A DNA stretch of 64,000 nucleotides from Bacteroidetes bacterium HGW-Bacteroidetes-1 (GTDB lineage: Bacteria > Bacteroidota > Bacteroidia > Bacteroidales > F082). The translations under genes were made by a program, and so were the position numbers. The stretch is from NCBI GenBank assembly GCA_002842755.1, contig PHDU01000009.1:20483-84482 (forward strand), written 5' to 3'. A model generated the notes under the pieces. It saw nothing but the letters and a program-made list of their open reading frames with translations. It was not told where the DNA came from and made no database searches. Positions 45,249 to 53,551 of the stretch are shown in pieces; the stretch's first letter is position 1, and every line of letters begins with the position of its first letter.

Positions 45249-45665
45249 ATGAAATCTAAAATCATTTTTTTAAGCATCCTCTTTGTAGGATCAATTACTT
45301 TTTTAGCCTTCAATACGCCTCAAGACCAGAAAAAAGCCGGCCCATGGAATATTCCTGCAACATACACAAGCAAGAAAAATCCTGATAAAGGTGATGCTGA
45401 CTCTGAAAAACTAGGTAAAGCCCTCTATTCAAAACATTGTCGCGCATGCCACGGTAATGTTGGATTAGGCGACGGCCCTAAAGCAAAAAATCTTGATACA
45501 TGGCCAGGTGATTTTTCAGATGCCAAGTTTCAAGCGCACTCAGATGGCGATTTATACTATATGTCAATTATCGGACGTGATGAAATGCCTAACTTTGAAA
45601 AAAGTCTTTCTGATGAAGAGTCAAGATGGGCAGTTATTAATTATATACGAACTTTTAAAAAGTAA
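45249..45665 (+). CDS. Small periplasmic cytochrome c (paralogue 1)
   Basis: This 138-residue exported protein has one haem motif HCRACHG near 63-69 and a distal Met in GRDEMPNFEK near 115-124. A signal peptide (IIFLSILFVGSITFLAF) covers the first 21 residues. It is over half identical to the next gene and probably shuttles electrons in the periplasm between the inner-membrane haem proteins and the outer-membrane set. Confidence 0.9.
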   Translation: MKSKIIFLSILFVGSITFLAFNTPQDQKKAGPWNIPATYTSKKNPDKGDADSEKLGKALYSKHCRACHGNVGLGDGPKAKNLDTWPGDFSDAKFQAHSDGDLYYMSIIGRDEMPNFEKSLSDEESRWAVINYIRTFKK

Positions 45666-45718
45666 AATGTCATTTAAAAATGATAATAATATTTTTTCAT
45701 TAATCAAATCTATTAGTT

Positions 45719-46138
45719 ATGAAAACTAGAATCTTTTATTTGGTGATGATTTTTGTAGGGTCGATGGCTTTTTCTGCTTTCAATGTTCCACAAGATCAGA
45801 AAATTGGCGGAGCATGGGATGTTCCTGCAAAGTATAAAGCAATGGTGAATCCTAATAAAAAAGGGGATGCTGATGCTGAAAAGCTAGGAAAAACCCTTTA
45901 CGCAAAGCATTGCCGCTCATGCCATGGCAATACAGGATTAGGTGATGGACCAAAAGCAAAAAATCTTGAAACATTCCCGGGAGATTTTTCAAGTGCAAGT
46001 TTCCAGTCCACTAAAGATGGCGACATGTACTATATGTCATTTATCGGACGTGATGAAATGCCAAATTTCGAAAAAAACATTTCAGACGAGGAAAGTCGCT
46101 GGGCAATTATAAGCTATATGAGAACCTTAAAGAAATAG
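45719..46138 (+). CDS. Small periplasmic cytochrome c (paralogue 2)
   Basis: This 139-residue protein is a tandem paralogue of the preceding gene. It has the haem motif HCRSCHG near 64-70 and the Met ligand in GRDEMPNFEK. Differences concentrate in the N-terminal third, so the two may have different partners or potentials. It ends the first transcription unit; a strong terminator follows. Confidence 0.9.
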   Translation: MKTRIFYLVMIFVGSMAFSAFNVPQDQKIGGAWDVPAKYKAMVNPNKKGDADAEKLGKTLYAKHCRSCHGNTGLGDGPKAKNLETFPGDFSSASFQSTKDGDMYYMSFIGRDEMPNFEKNISDEESRWAIISYMRTLKK

Positions 46139-46183
46139 CTTCGCTGTTTTTAAGGATTGTACCAAATGAACAAATGATTATAG

Positions 46184-46240
46184 GGTTTATAACGAAACTG
46201 TATTAGAGTCAGTTTAAGTTATAAACCTTTTTCTTTTTTT
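46184..46240 (+). terminator. Strong intrinsic terminator inside the cytochrome cluster
   Basis: GGTTTATAAC (46184-46193) pairs with GTTATAAACC (46218-46227), with an inner AAACTG/CAGTTT stem, and a T-rich run follows. It separates the outer-membrane/periplasm unit from the inner-membrane unit. Confidence 0.85.
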
Positions 46241-46336
46241 AAATGAATCAAATATCTGTTACTAATTTAGATATTGGTTTATACGTTAATAACTGTTTAT
46301 TAATAATACTGAATGTAACCATATAAATTTCAAAAG

Positions 46337-47833
46337 ATGAAACTGCCCAAAAATTATTTTAGTTGGACCACATTTATTGGTGGATCAATAGCCATAATAT
46401 CATTTTTCATGATTGTTATCCTCTTTTTGGTTTCTTTGGTTTTTAGTGGAGGTGACAATTATTCAGGGTTGTTTACTTTTATTATTTTACCTGCAGTTAT
46501 GATTGCAGGATTGATCCTGATGACTTTCGGATTGATTAGAAACAGAAAAAAGAGAAGAAGTATGGAACCGGGTACTGAGAAATACCCAGTTGTTGATTTT
46601 AATGATTCGAAGCAAAGAATGATTGTTTTTATTTTTACAATTGGAATTTCGGTATTTGTTGTTTTATCCGCATTAGGTGGATATCAGGCATTTCACTATA
46701 CTGAATCGAATCAGTTTTGCGGAACTTTATGCCATGATGTAATGGAACCGGAATATACAGCTTATCAGGGTTCGGCCCACGCTCGGGTGAACTGCGTAGA
46801 ATGTCATGTTGGTTCGGGCGTTGATTGGTATGTAAAATCCAAGCTTTCGGGCCTTTATCAGGTTTATTCAGTAATGGCAAATGCATACCCACGACCCATT
46901 CCAACGCCTCTACATAATTTACGTCCTGCGCAGGAAACCTGTGAAAAATGTCATTGGCCGGAAAAATTTTATGACAGAAAATATGTGGTTCACAAACATT
47001 ATCTTGCTGACGAAGAAAATGCTGAGTGGGATATAGGTTTGGTAATGAAAACAGGTCCTGCTTATCGCGCTCTTGGCTTACAGGAAGGCATTCACTGGCA
47101 TATCAATTCAAATGTAAAAATTGAGTATGCATCGACCAGCCCAAAAAGAGATACCATTGTTTATATCAAGTACACCAATCTACAGTCGGGTGAAGAGCAT
47201 ATTTATACCGATGGAAATAACCCTGTTGACCCAGATCAGCTGGCCTTACTCGAATTCAGAACCATGGACTGTCTGGATTGCCACAATCGTCCTTCACATA
47301 ATTATGAATCTCCAATCAAATTTTTTGATGATGCCATGACTGCTGGTATGATATCTTCTGATTTGCCGGATATAAAAATTGCTGCAATGGATATATTGCG
47401 GAATGAGTTTCCAACAAAAGACAGTGCATTTAAATACATTGCAAGCGAAATTTATTCCTATTACGAGATGCTTTATCCTGAATTGTTAGAAACGGATAAG
47501 GAAACGATAGATAGGGCAATTCTTGCTATTCAGGACGGATATTCAAAAAACGTTTTTCCTCATATGAAAGCAGATTGGAAAGCATATCCAAATTATATGG
47601 GACATATGGAAAACAATGGATGTTACCGTTGCCATAACGAGTCATTTAAAAGTGAACAAAACAGAGTTATTTCACGCGATTGTACGCTTTGTCATCTTAT
47701 CAAAGAACAGGGAAAACCGGGTGAGATGACCTACTCTACAGGAAATGATTTCCTCGAATTTGAACACCCAGTTGATATTAAAGGGAAATGGAAAACGATG
47801 TTCTGTGCCGAATGTCATGCGGAACTGTATTAA
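46337..47833 (+). CDS. Inner-membrane multihaem cytochrome c, NapC/NirT type, ImcH-like
   Basis: This 498-residue protein has three predicted membrane helices (about 12-36, 46-66 and 92-112), then a periplasmic multihaem domain. Haem motifs are a CX3CH variant CGTLCH at 128-133, then six standard CxxCH: CVECH, CEKCH, CLDCH, CYRCH, CTLCH and CAECH. The first motif lies in the NapC/NirT quinol-oxidising context (CHDVMEPEYTAYQGSAHARV). Length, three helices and seven haems recall ImcH of Geobacter, a quinol oxidase for extracellular electron transfer; that comparison is architectural. It opens the second transcription unit after the terminator. Confidence 0.85.
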   Translation: MKLPKNYFSWTTFIGGSIAIISFFMIVILFLVSLVFSGGDNYSGLFTFIILPAVMIAGLILMTFGLIRNRKKRRSMEPGTEKYPVVDFNDSKQRMIVFIFTIGISVFVVLSALGGYQAFHYTESNQFCGTLCHDVMEPEYTAYQGSAHARVNCVECHVGSGVDWYVKSKLSGLYQVYSVMANAYPRPIPTPLHNLRPAQETCEKCHWPEKFYDRKYVVHKHYLADEENAEWDIGLVMKTGPAYRALGLQEGIHWHINSNVKIEYASTSPKRDTIVYIKYTNLQSGEEHIYTDGNNPVDPDQLALLEFRTMDCLDCHNRPSHNYESPIKFFDDAMTAGMISSDLPDIKIAAMDILRNEFPTKDSAFKYIASEIYSYYEMLYPELLETDKETIDRAILAIQDGYSKNVFPHMKADWKAYPNYMGHMENNGCYRCHNESFKSEQNRVISRDCTLCHLIKEQGKPGEMTYSTGNDFLEFEHPVDIKGKWKTMFCAECHAELY

Positions 47834-47875
47834 TCAAAGCATAAAAAATATTTAAGTTTGTAACATTTAACATAT

Positions 47876-48832
47876 ATGCATAAAAAAGTACTTTTAAGTT
47901 TAATTGTCATTGTGTTTTTCTGGCTTAGTTTACCAGCGACTTCCTTGGTGGATTATAAAAGTGAACCAGCCAATCTGGAATCAAATAAGCATTGTTTTGA
48001 TTGTCATTCCAATAATATTTATCAATATGAGAATGAGAATACTGGTAAGGTTGAACGGAAAGCCATGAACCCTAACTTTGTATATAATCCTGATGACTTT
48101 TATAAAGGCGTTCATCGGCATTTTGCATGTACTGACTGTCATTCACCTGACTATGAAACGTTTCCGCATCAGGCTGAGTTACGTTTGGAGGAAATGTACA
48201 GTTGTCTCGATTGTCATGGAGGCGATCCAACCTATGCACAATTTCAGTTTGAGTTGATTGATGATGAGTTTCATAAGAGCGTCCATTCCACCAAGCATGA
48301 TGAAAGTTTCAATTGCTGGATGTGCCATAATCCACATAGTTACACCAATATGACACGAAGCGATTTCAAAATTTCGGAAATAGTGAGTTATCATAATAAA
48401 ACCTGCGTGAATTGTCATGATAACAATATACATTTTCAGAGGATTTCGGATAGTCTCAAGCCTTCTCTTGAGGTCATACACAGTTTTTTACCCAATTATA
48501 AACTGCATTTTTCAGCGGTTCGTTGCATTGAATGTCACACCTCTCAAGAAGATACCATGTGGGTTGCCCATAATATTTTAGAAAAGGAATTCGCAGTGAA
48601 AAAGTGCGTTGAATGTCATTCAAGTAATACAATGCTGATTTCTTCGCTTTATAAATATCAAAATATTGAAGCACGCCGCAACAGGGGAACACTCAATGCT
48701 GTTTTAATTAATGAGGCCTATGTGATTGGTGCAAACCGAAACATATATGTCAATTATGCCAGCATTGCTCTCTTTTTTCTCACACTTTTAGGTATTGCAA
48801 TCCATGTGTTTTTCCGAATCAAAATGAAATAA
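47876..48832 (+). CDS. Seven-haem cytochrome c with C-terminal anchor, CbcA-like
   Basis: This 318-residue protein has a signal sequence, seven CxxCH motifs (CFDCH, CTDCH, CLDCH, CWMCH, CVNCH, CIECH and CVECH) and a C-terminal membrane helix (ASIALFFLTLLGIAIHVFF). It is followed five bases later by a dihaem b-type cytochrome. The pair resembles the CbcA-CbcB quinol oxidase of Geobacter in haem number and topology. It should take electrons from the b-haem partner and pass them to periplasmic cytochromes. Confidence 0.85.
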   Translation: MHKKVLLSLIVIVFFWLSLPATSLVDYKSEPANLESNKHCFDCHSNNIYQYENENTGKVERKAMNPNFVYNPDDFYKGVHRHFACTDCHSPDYETFPHQAELRLEEMYSCLDCHGGDPTYAQFQFELIDDEFHKSVHSTKHDESFNCWMCHNPHSYTNMTRSDFKISEIVSYHNKTCVNCHDNNIHFQRISDSLKPSLEVIHSFLPNYKLHFSAVRCIECHTSQEDTMWVAHNILEKEFAVKKCVECHSSNTMLISSLYKYQNIEARRNRGTLNAVLINEAYVIGANRNIYVNYASIALFFLTLLGIAIHVFFRIKMK

Positions 48833-48837
48833 ATACC

Positions 48838-49455
48838 ATGACCCAAAAACTATATCTTTATCCTATTTGGCTGCGTATCTGGCATGCCATTAATGCCTTA
48901 ATGTTTTTAACCCTTATTTTAACTGGAATCAGTTTGCAGTTCTCAAATCCGGAAGCTCCGCTTATCAGGTTTGATTTTGCTGTGACTTACCACAATATTG
49001 CCGGAGTGATTCTTTCTATCAATTATCTGATTTTTTTGCTTGGTAATTTAACAACCGGCAATGGAAAATTCTATAAGATACGACTGAAAGGGCTTGTTGA
49101 TCAGATTATTAAACAGATAAAATATTATATGTTTGGAACGTTTAAGGGCGAGCATACACCTTTTCCGGTCAATAAGGAAAGGAAGTTTAATCCTCTTCAA
49201 AAAGTAACGTATATCGGTACAATGTATATGCTGATCCCGATTATGATTATTACTGGCCTTGCATTACTCTTTCCTGAATTTATCATTGAGAATGTTTTGA
49301 ATCTTAGTGGCATTTATCTTACAGCGCTGCTTCATGGCATTGTTGGCTTCCTGCTTTTGATGTTTCTTGCCATTCATGTTTACTTCAGTACGATGGGTTC
49401 AACACCCACTAGTAACTTTAAGAGTATGATTGATGGATATCATGAATCTCATTAG
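48838..49455 (+). CDS. Dihaem cytochrome b561-type membrane protein, CbcB-like
   Basis: This 205-residue protein has four membrane helices with paired His residues for two b haems: LRIWHAINALMFL near 12-24, VTYHNIAG near 49-56, ALLHGIVGF near 162-170 and FLAIHVYF near 176-183. The pattern matches the Ni-hydrogenase/formate-dehydrogenase gamma-type cytochrome b. It is translated right after the seven-haem gene and should oxidise menaquinol for it. Confidence 0.88.
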   Translation: MTQKLYLYPIWLRIWHAINALMFLTLILTGISLQFSNPEAPLIRFDFAVTYHNIAGVILSINYLIFLLGNLTTGNGKFYKIRLKGLVDQIIKQIKYYMFGTFKGEHTPFPVNKERKFNPLQKVTYIGTMYMLIPIMIITGLALLFPEFIIENVLNLSGIYLTALLHGIVGFLLLMFLAIHVYFSTMGSTPTSNFKSMIDGYHESH

Positions 49456-49534
49456 AATAATAACTACATTGCGTGTCTTTCAACTTTAATCATAATGAAA
49501 TCGAATTATTTTTTTATCATCCAAATATTTACCT

Positions 49535-50245
49535 ATGAAAACTAATCTTTTAACTCTTATTATACTGCTCATGTTTGCGGGTTGTCAACCAAAATCGTCA
49601 AGTGTGGATTATGCCGTAAACCCATACAATCGCGAAGTTGTTGTTGATCAGGTGCTACAGGCAAGTTCTTATACATATCTTCTGGTTGGCGAAAACAAAA
49701 AGCAATTCTGGATTGCGGTAACCCGTAACGATGCTAAACAAGGAGCCACTTATTTCTTTTCTGAGGCGATGGAGATGAAGAATTTCCATAGCAAAGACCT
49801 TGATCGCACTTTCGAAAGCATTCTTTTTGTTGGAGATTTGAGTGATAAACCCATTCCTGCAGTTATGCAGGCTATCGAGAAAACACCTCATGGAGAGAAA
49901 CCAGTAATTGTAAAACAAGATGTAAAAGTTGAGCCTGTTGAAGGTTGCATCACAATTGCTGAAATATTTGCTAACCGCGAAAAGTACAATGGACAAACCG
50001 TTAAGGTTGTTGGTCAGGTGTCAAAGTTTAATCCAAACATCATGAAACGTAACTGGGTTCATATTCAGGATGGCACAGGAACTGATGAGTTTTTTGACCT
50101 TACCATAACAACACAGGAAAATGTCACAATTGGTGATGTTGTGTTATTTGAAGGAAAATTAGCGCTTGCAAAGGATTTCGGTTCTGGCTATTTCTATGAT
50201 CTTATTATCGAAGATGCTACAGCCGTTCAGTTAAGCCTGCTTTAA
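49535..50245 (+). CDS. Periplasmic lipoprotein with OB-fold domain
   Basis: This 236-residue lipoprotein (lipobox FAGC, Cys17) has an N-terminal beta-rich domain and a C-terminal OB-fold-like domain (GQTVKVVGQVSKF, then NWVHIQDGTG and DVVLFEGKLALAKDFG). OB-fold proteins of this kind occur beside multihaem cytochrome genes in other bacteria. No haem motif is present, so it may help assembly or bind a ligand. It follows the b-type cytochrome by about 80 bases. Confidence 0.7.
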   Translation: MKTNLLTLIILLMFAGCQPKSSSVDYAVNPYNREVVVDQVLQASSYTYLLVGENKKQFWIAVTRNDAKQGATYFFSEAMEMKNFHSKDLDRTFESILFVGDLSDKPIPAVMQAIEKTPHGEKPVIVKQDVKVEPVEGCITIAEIFANREKYNGQTVKVVGQVSKFNPNIMKRNWVHIQDGTGTDEFFDLTITTQENVTIGDVVLFEGKLALAKDFGSGYFYDLIIEDATAVQLSLL

Positions 50246-50272
50246 TTTTTCTGTTCAATCGAAAGCATATTG

Positions 50273-50312
50273 AAGAGCTTCAGACAACAATGAGGTTGTT
50301 CGGAGCTTTTTT
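50273..50312 (+). terminator. Terminator at the end of the cytochrome cluster
   Basis: An imperfect stem (AAGAGCTTC...ACAAC against GTTGT...GGAGCTTTT, with G-U pairs) around a short loop leads into a T run. It ends the second cytochrome transcript before the minus-strand RNase H gene. Confidence 0.65.
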
Positions 50313-50358
50313 CATTTTGGGTAAAAACGGAAATGTTAATTGAGTCTGCAATAGCCAT

Positions 50359-50979
50359 TTATTTCCTTCCAAAATCAGCTGGAATCTCTCCCCAGCTTTT
50401 TGTGTCCCACTTTAGAATGGGAACTTTAATTTGATTATTTTTTAACCACTCTTCAGCACGATGAATAACTTCAAATAATTCTTCGTTTTGTTTTGACGGT
50501 GATAATTTGGTCCTTGCTTTGCCTGCTTTCACCCAATTTATGGCGTTCACCGAGTCGCTGAAAATGGGTATTGCCATTTTCTTATTTTGTTGCCAAGCCA
50601 GCGCATGCACAATGGCCAGAAACTCTCCAATATTATTGGTTCCCTGCTCATAAACTTTACTTTTAAAGATTTCTGTTCCTGTATCAATAAAAACACCCTT
50701 GTATTCCATTTTTCCAGGATTTCCAGAGCAGGCGGCATCTACACCAATGGAATAAGTATTGGGACGCAAATTTACAGGTAAATCTTCAAATCTTTTGGCA
50801 GGAGTTATATTTTTCGATGGTGGGCCACCATGGAATGCATTTTCTGCTTCTGCTTGTGTGCTGAAGCTTTTATAACGCGCAGCAGGAAATCCATCTACCT
50901 GCCTGCGACATTCATCCCAGCTCGTAAATACTCCTGTTTTTTCCCCTGCCCAAACAACGTAGAATTTTTTCTTCGACAT
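50359..50979 (-). CDS. Ribonuclease H with viroplasmin-like N-terminal domain
   Basis: This 206-residue protein combines an N-terminal hybrid-binding domain ([19 protein letters not shown], residues 6-24, and [14 protein letters not shown]) with an RNase H fold. Active-site residues are Asp in [11 protein letters not shown] near 79, Glu in NNIGEFLAI near 118, and Asp in FSDSVNA near 141; the final part is diverged ([19 protein letters not shown]). It cleaves RNA in RNA-DNA hybrids. It stands alone between converging and diverging neighbours. Confidence 0.88.
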   Translation of the reverse strand: MSKKKFYVVWAGEKTGVFTSWDECRRQVDGFPAARYKSFSTQAEAENAFHGGPPSKNITPAKRFEDLPVNLRPNTYSIGVDAACSGNPGKMEYKGVFIDTGTEIFKSKVYEQGTNNIGEFLAIVHALAWQQNKKMAIPIFSDSVNAINWVKAGKARTKLSPSKQNEELFEVIHRAEEWLKNNQIKVPILKWDTKSWGEIPADFGRK

Positions 50980-51165
50980 GCCGCAAAGTTAATGGAAATG
51001 CAGAAATGGAAAAGCTTAATGCAAGTTAAATCAGGTCTGTATATATTTAGTTCTGAAAAGAAAAAGTTCTTTTGATTTTTGACTTTCATTGAACGTAAAT
51101 CCTGTTTCACTTATTTGAAACATTAATTGTCAGTCAACATTTAAACCTCGTATGCTTCAATTCAG

Positions 51166-51173
51166 TAATTTTG
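51166..51173 (+). promoter_or_regulatory. Promoter -7 element (TAATTTTG) for lipA-lipB
   Basis: TAATTTTG matches TAnnTTTG, 29 bases before the lipA ATG. Confidence 0.5.
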
Positions 51174-51201
51174 CAGACCAAAATAAAAGTTTAAATTTAT
51201 C

Positions 51202-52065
51202 ATGGAAGATATTCGCAACACTACCATACTACGTAAGCCTGAGTGGCTCAAAACTAAAGTACCAGCAGGAAAGTCATATATAGCTGTAAGAGATATTGTT
51301 GAAGAAAATAAACTACATACTATTTGTACCAGCGGTCACTGCCCGAATATGCATGAATGCTGGGGAAGGGGAACTGCAACATTAATGATTCTCGGAGATA
51401 TTTGTACACGCTCATGCGGTTTTTGTAACGTGAAAACAGGCCGTCCATTGCCTGCAGACTGGGAGGAGCCAGAGCGTGTAGCCCAATCTGTAAAGCTGAT
51501 GAAATTAAAGCACGTGGTGCTTACCTCAGTTGACCGTGATGACCTCAAAGATGGAGGTGCTGAAATTTGGGCATTAACGATAAAAGCCATCAAACGTGAA
51601 TCTCCGGGAACAACAATGGAAACACTAATTCCCGATTTCGATGGCAAAGAAGATCTGATTATGAAAGTGATTGAAGCTGGCCCTGAAGTGATATCACACA
51701 ACCTTGAAACAGTGAGAAGAATTACACCCTGGGTAAGAAGCAGGGCAAAATATGATCTCAGCCTGAAAGTGCTCGAAATACTTGCGAATGCGGGCGTTAT
51801 TGCAAAATCGGGTATTATGCTCGGATTAGGTGAAACCCGTAATGAGATACTTGAAACCATGGACGATTTGCGCCTGGTAGGCACAAGAGTTATGACCATT
51901 GGACAGTATTTACAGCCAACCCGCAATCATCTTCCTGTAAAAGAATTTATTAGCCCTGAGGTTTTTGCCAACTACGAGCGTGAAGGACTTTTAAGAGGTT
52001 TTCGGCATGTTGAAAGCGGCCCGCTTGTAAGAAGTTCATATAGGGCTGAAAAACATATACTTTAA
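51202..52065 (+). CDS. lipA: Lipoyl synthase
   Basis: LipA is a radical SAM enzyme that inserts two sulfur atoms into protein-bound octanoate. The 287-residue protein has the auxiliary-cluster cysteines in CTSGHCPNMHEC (42-53), the radical SAM CTRSCGFC near 68-75, and the C-terminal RSSYRA with the conserved Ser ligand. It starts three bases before lipB in the same operon. Confidence 0.97.
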   Translation: MEDIRNTTILRKPEWLKTKVPAGKSYIAVRDIVEENKLHTICTSGHCPNMHECWGRGTATLMILGDICTRSCGFCNVKTGRPLPADWEEPERVAQSVKLMKLKHVVLTSVDRDDLKDGGAEIWALTIKAIKRESPGTTMETLIPDFDGKEDLIMKVIEAGPEVISHNLETVRRITPWVRSRAKYDLSLKVLEILANAGVIAKSGIMLGLGETRNEILETMDDLRLVGTRVMTIGQYLQPTRNHLPVKEFISPEVFANYEREGLLRGFRHVESGPLVRSSYRAEKHIL

Positions 52066-52068
52066 TTC

Positions 52069-52788
52069 ATGAAAGCCATTCAATTTCAAGATCTTGGCTT
52101 GATGAGTTATCAACAGGCCTGGGATTATCAGGAAATCCTTTTTTCGCAACTCGTCGAAAGAAAAACTTCTACTGACATCCAGAAAGAGCAAGCCTTTGGG
52201 GGTACTTTTCTTTTTGTTGAGCATCCTCACGTGTTTACTTTGGGAAAGAGTGGACACTCCAATAATCTCCTCGTAAACGAAGAATATTTACATTCCAAAG
52301 GGGCTTCATTCTACCAAACCAATCGTGGTGGCGACATCACTTATCATGGACCAGGTCAGATTGTGGGTTATCCTATTCTTGATCTGGACTTTTTCCAGAT
52401 AGGGGTTCGTGAATATATTAACCGAATGGAAGAAACTGTTATCAGGACATTAAAACTCTATGGAATTCATGCAGGGCGGCTAAATGGAGCAACCGGTGTT
52501 TGGCTGGATGCAGACAATGTTGAAAAGTCTCGGAAAATTTGTGCTATTGGTGTGCGCACAAGTCGGGGTGTTACAATGCATGGTTTTGCTTTTAACGTTA
52601 ACACAGATCTTTCCTTTTACAATCTTATCAATCCTTGTGGTTTTACGGACAGGGGGGTAACTTCTATGAAAAATGAACTTGAAAGGAAAATAGATATTGC
52701 TGAGGTAAAAAGTCTTTTACTTAAAGAGTTCCTTGCGTTGTTTGAGGCTTCTGTTGATAAGGCCATCGCATTTATTCCCCAAACCTAA
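52069..52788 (+). CDS. lipB: Octanoyl-ACP:protein octanoyltransferase
   Basis: LipB moves octanoate from ACP to lipoyl domains, the step before LipA. The 239-residue protein has GGDITYHGPGQIVGYP near 86-101, the catalytic Lys in RKICAIGVR near 157-165, and the catalytic Cys in NPCGFTDRGVTS near 189-200. It follows lipA by three bases, a functional pair. Confidence 0.96.
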   Translation: MKAIQFQDLGLMSYQQAWDYQEILFSQLVERKTSTDIQKEQAFGGTFLFVEHPHVFTLGKSGHSNNLLVNEEYLHSKGASFYQTNRGGDITYHGPGQIVGYPILDLDFFQIGVREYINRMEETVIRTLKLYGIHAGRLNGATGVWLDADNVEKSRKICAIGVRTSRGVTMHGFAFNVNTDLSFYNLINPCGFTDRGVTSMKNELERKIDIAEVKSLLLKEFLALFEASVDKAIAFIPQT

Positions 52789-52825
52789 TCGGAGTTAATT
52801 CTTTTCTTATCAGTCTGCTAATTAT

Positions 52826-53551
52826 TTACTCAAGTACAACTTTCAAGACATCATGTGATTTCATACCCTTGAAGCCAGGAACATGGAGTTGATAAAAAAC
52901 GATAATATGTTGTAAAAGATATCTCCTTGTTTCAAGGTTCAGGTTGAATTCATTCAACTGTTCAAGGCTTGTGGAGCAGAGCTGTAAAAAAAACAAACTT
53001 TCTTTTTCAGGAATATAGTGGATGATCGAAGGTGAAAATGGCCTGAAAACTCCATTCATAAGGTCGAAAACATCCTCATGTTTATAACCATCTGTTTTAG
53101 GATAAAAACCAAGATAACGGCTTAATTCAAGACTGAAAAGCAAATGAAAATTAGCAAACTGGGTGTGACTAAGATCGAGCCATTGAACGGCGTTGTGGAT
53201 AAAATCAAATAAGGCCTGATTAGGGGTGTTTTCTACTATTGTTTTGGTAAGCAATTCGGTTATGAACATAATGATGGCACTCTTTTGAACATCGGTATGG
53301 ATGGTTGCAAAGGTTGTTTCAATGCTGACTTCAGTCATAAACTGCAAATCGCGTGAGGGTTTGATACGGCTCACGTATTCAATAAAAGTTAATGGCTGAA
53401 ATAGTGCCGGTCGAAATTTTGAGTGTCGTGAAAAAGCTCCTTTCATAAGAAAAGATTGCAAACCATGCTCTTCGCTGAACACTTTTACGATAAGGCTGGT
53501 ATCACCATAGCGAAGGTGCTGAAGAACGATGCCACGGCTGCGTTCAATCAT
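52826..53551 (-). CDS. recO: DNA repair protein RecO
   Basis: RecO helps load RecA in the RecFOR pathway. The 241-residue protein begins with the OB-fold head (RGIVLQHLRYGDTSLIVKVFSEEHG near 5-29) and contains the typical GLQSFLMKGAFS segment near 29-40. The C-terminal part is helical, and the zinc-site cysteines of longer homologues are reduced, common in Bacteroidota. Its start overlaps the 3' end of porZ by four bases. Confidence 0.9.
   Translation of the reverse strand: MIERSRGIVLQHLRYGDTSLIVKVFSEEHGLQSFLMKGAFSRHSKFRPALFQPLTFIEYVSRIKPSRDLQFMTEVSIETTFATIHTDVQKSAIIMFITELLTKTIVENTPNQALFDFIHNAVQWLDLSHTQFANFHLLFSLELSRYLGFYPKTDGYKHEDVFDLMNGVFRPFSPSIIHYIPEKESLFFLQLCSTSLEQLNEFNLNLETRRYLLQHIIVFYQLHVPGFKGMKSHDVLKVVLE

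Noticed and set aside
50984..50991. TAACTTTG on the minus strand as promoter of the RNase H gene
   Set aside because: It lies only five bases before the start codon, which would place transcription start within the coding region.
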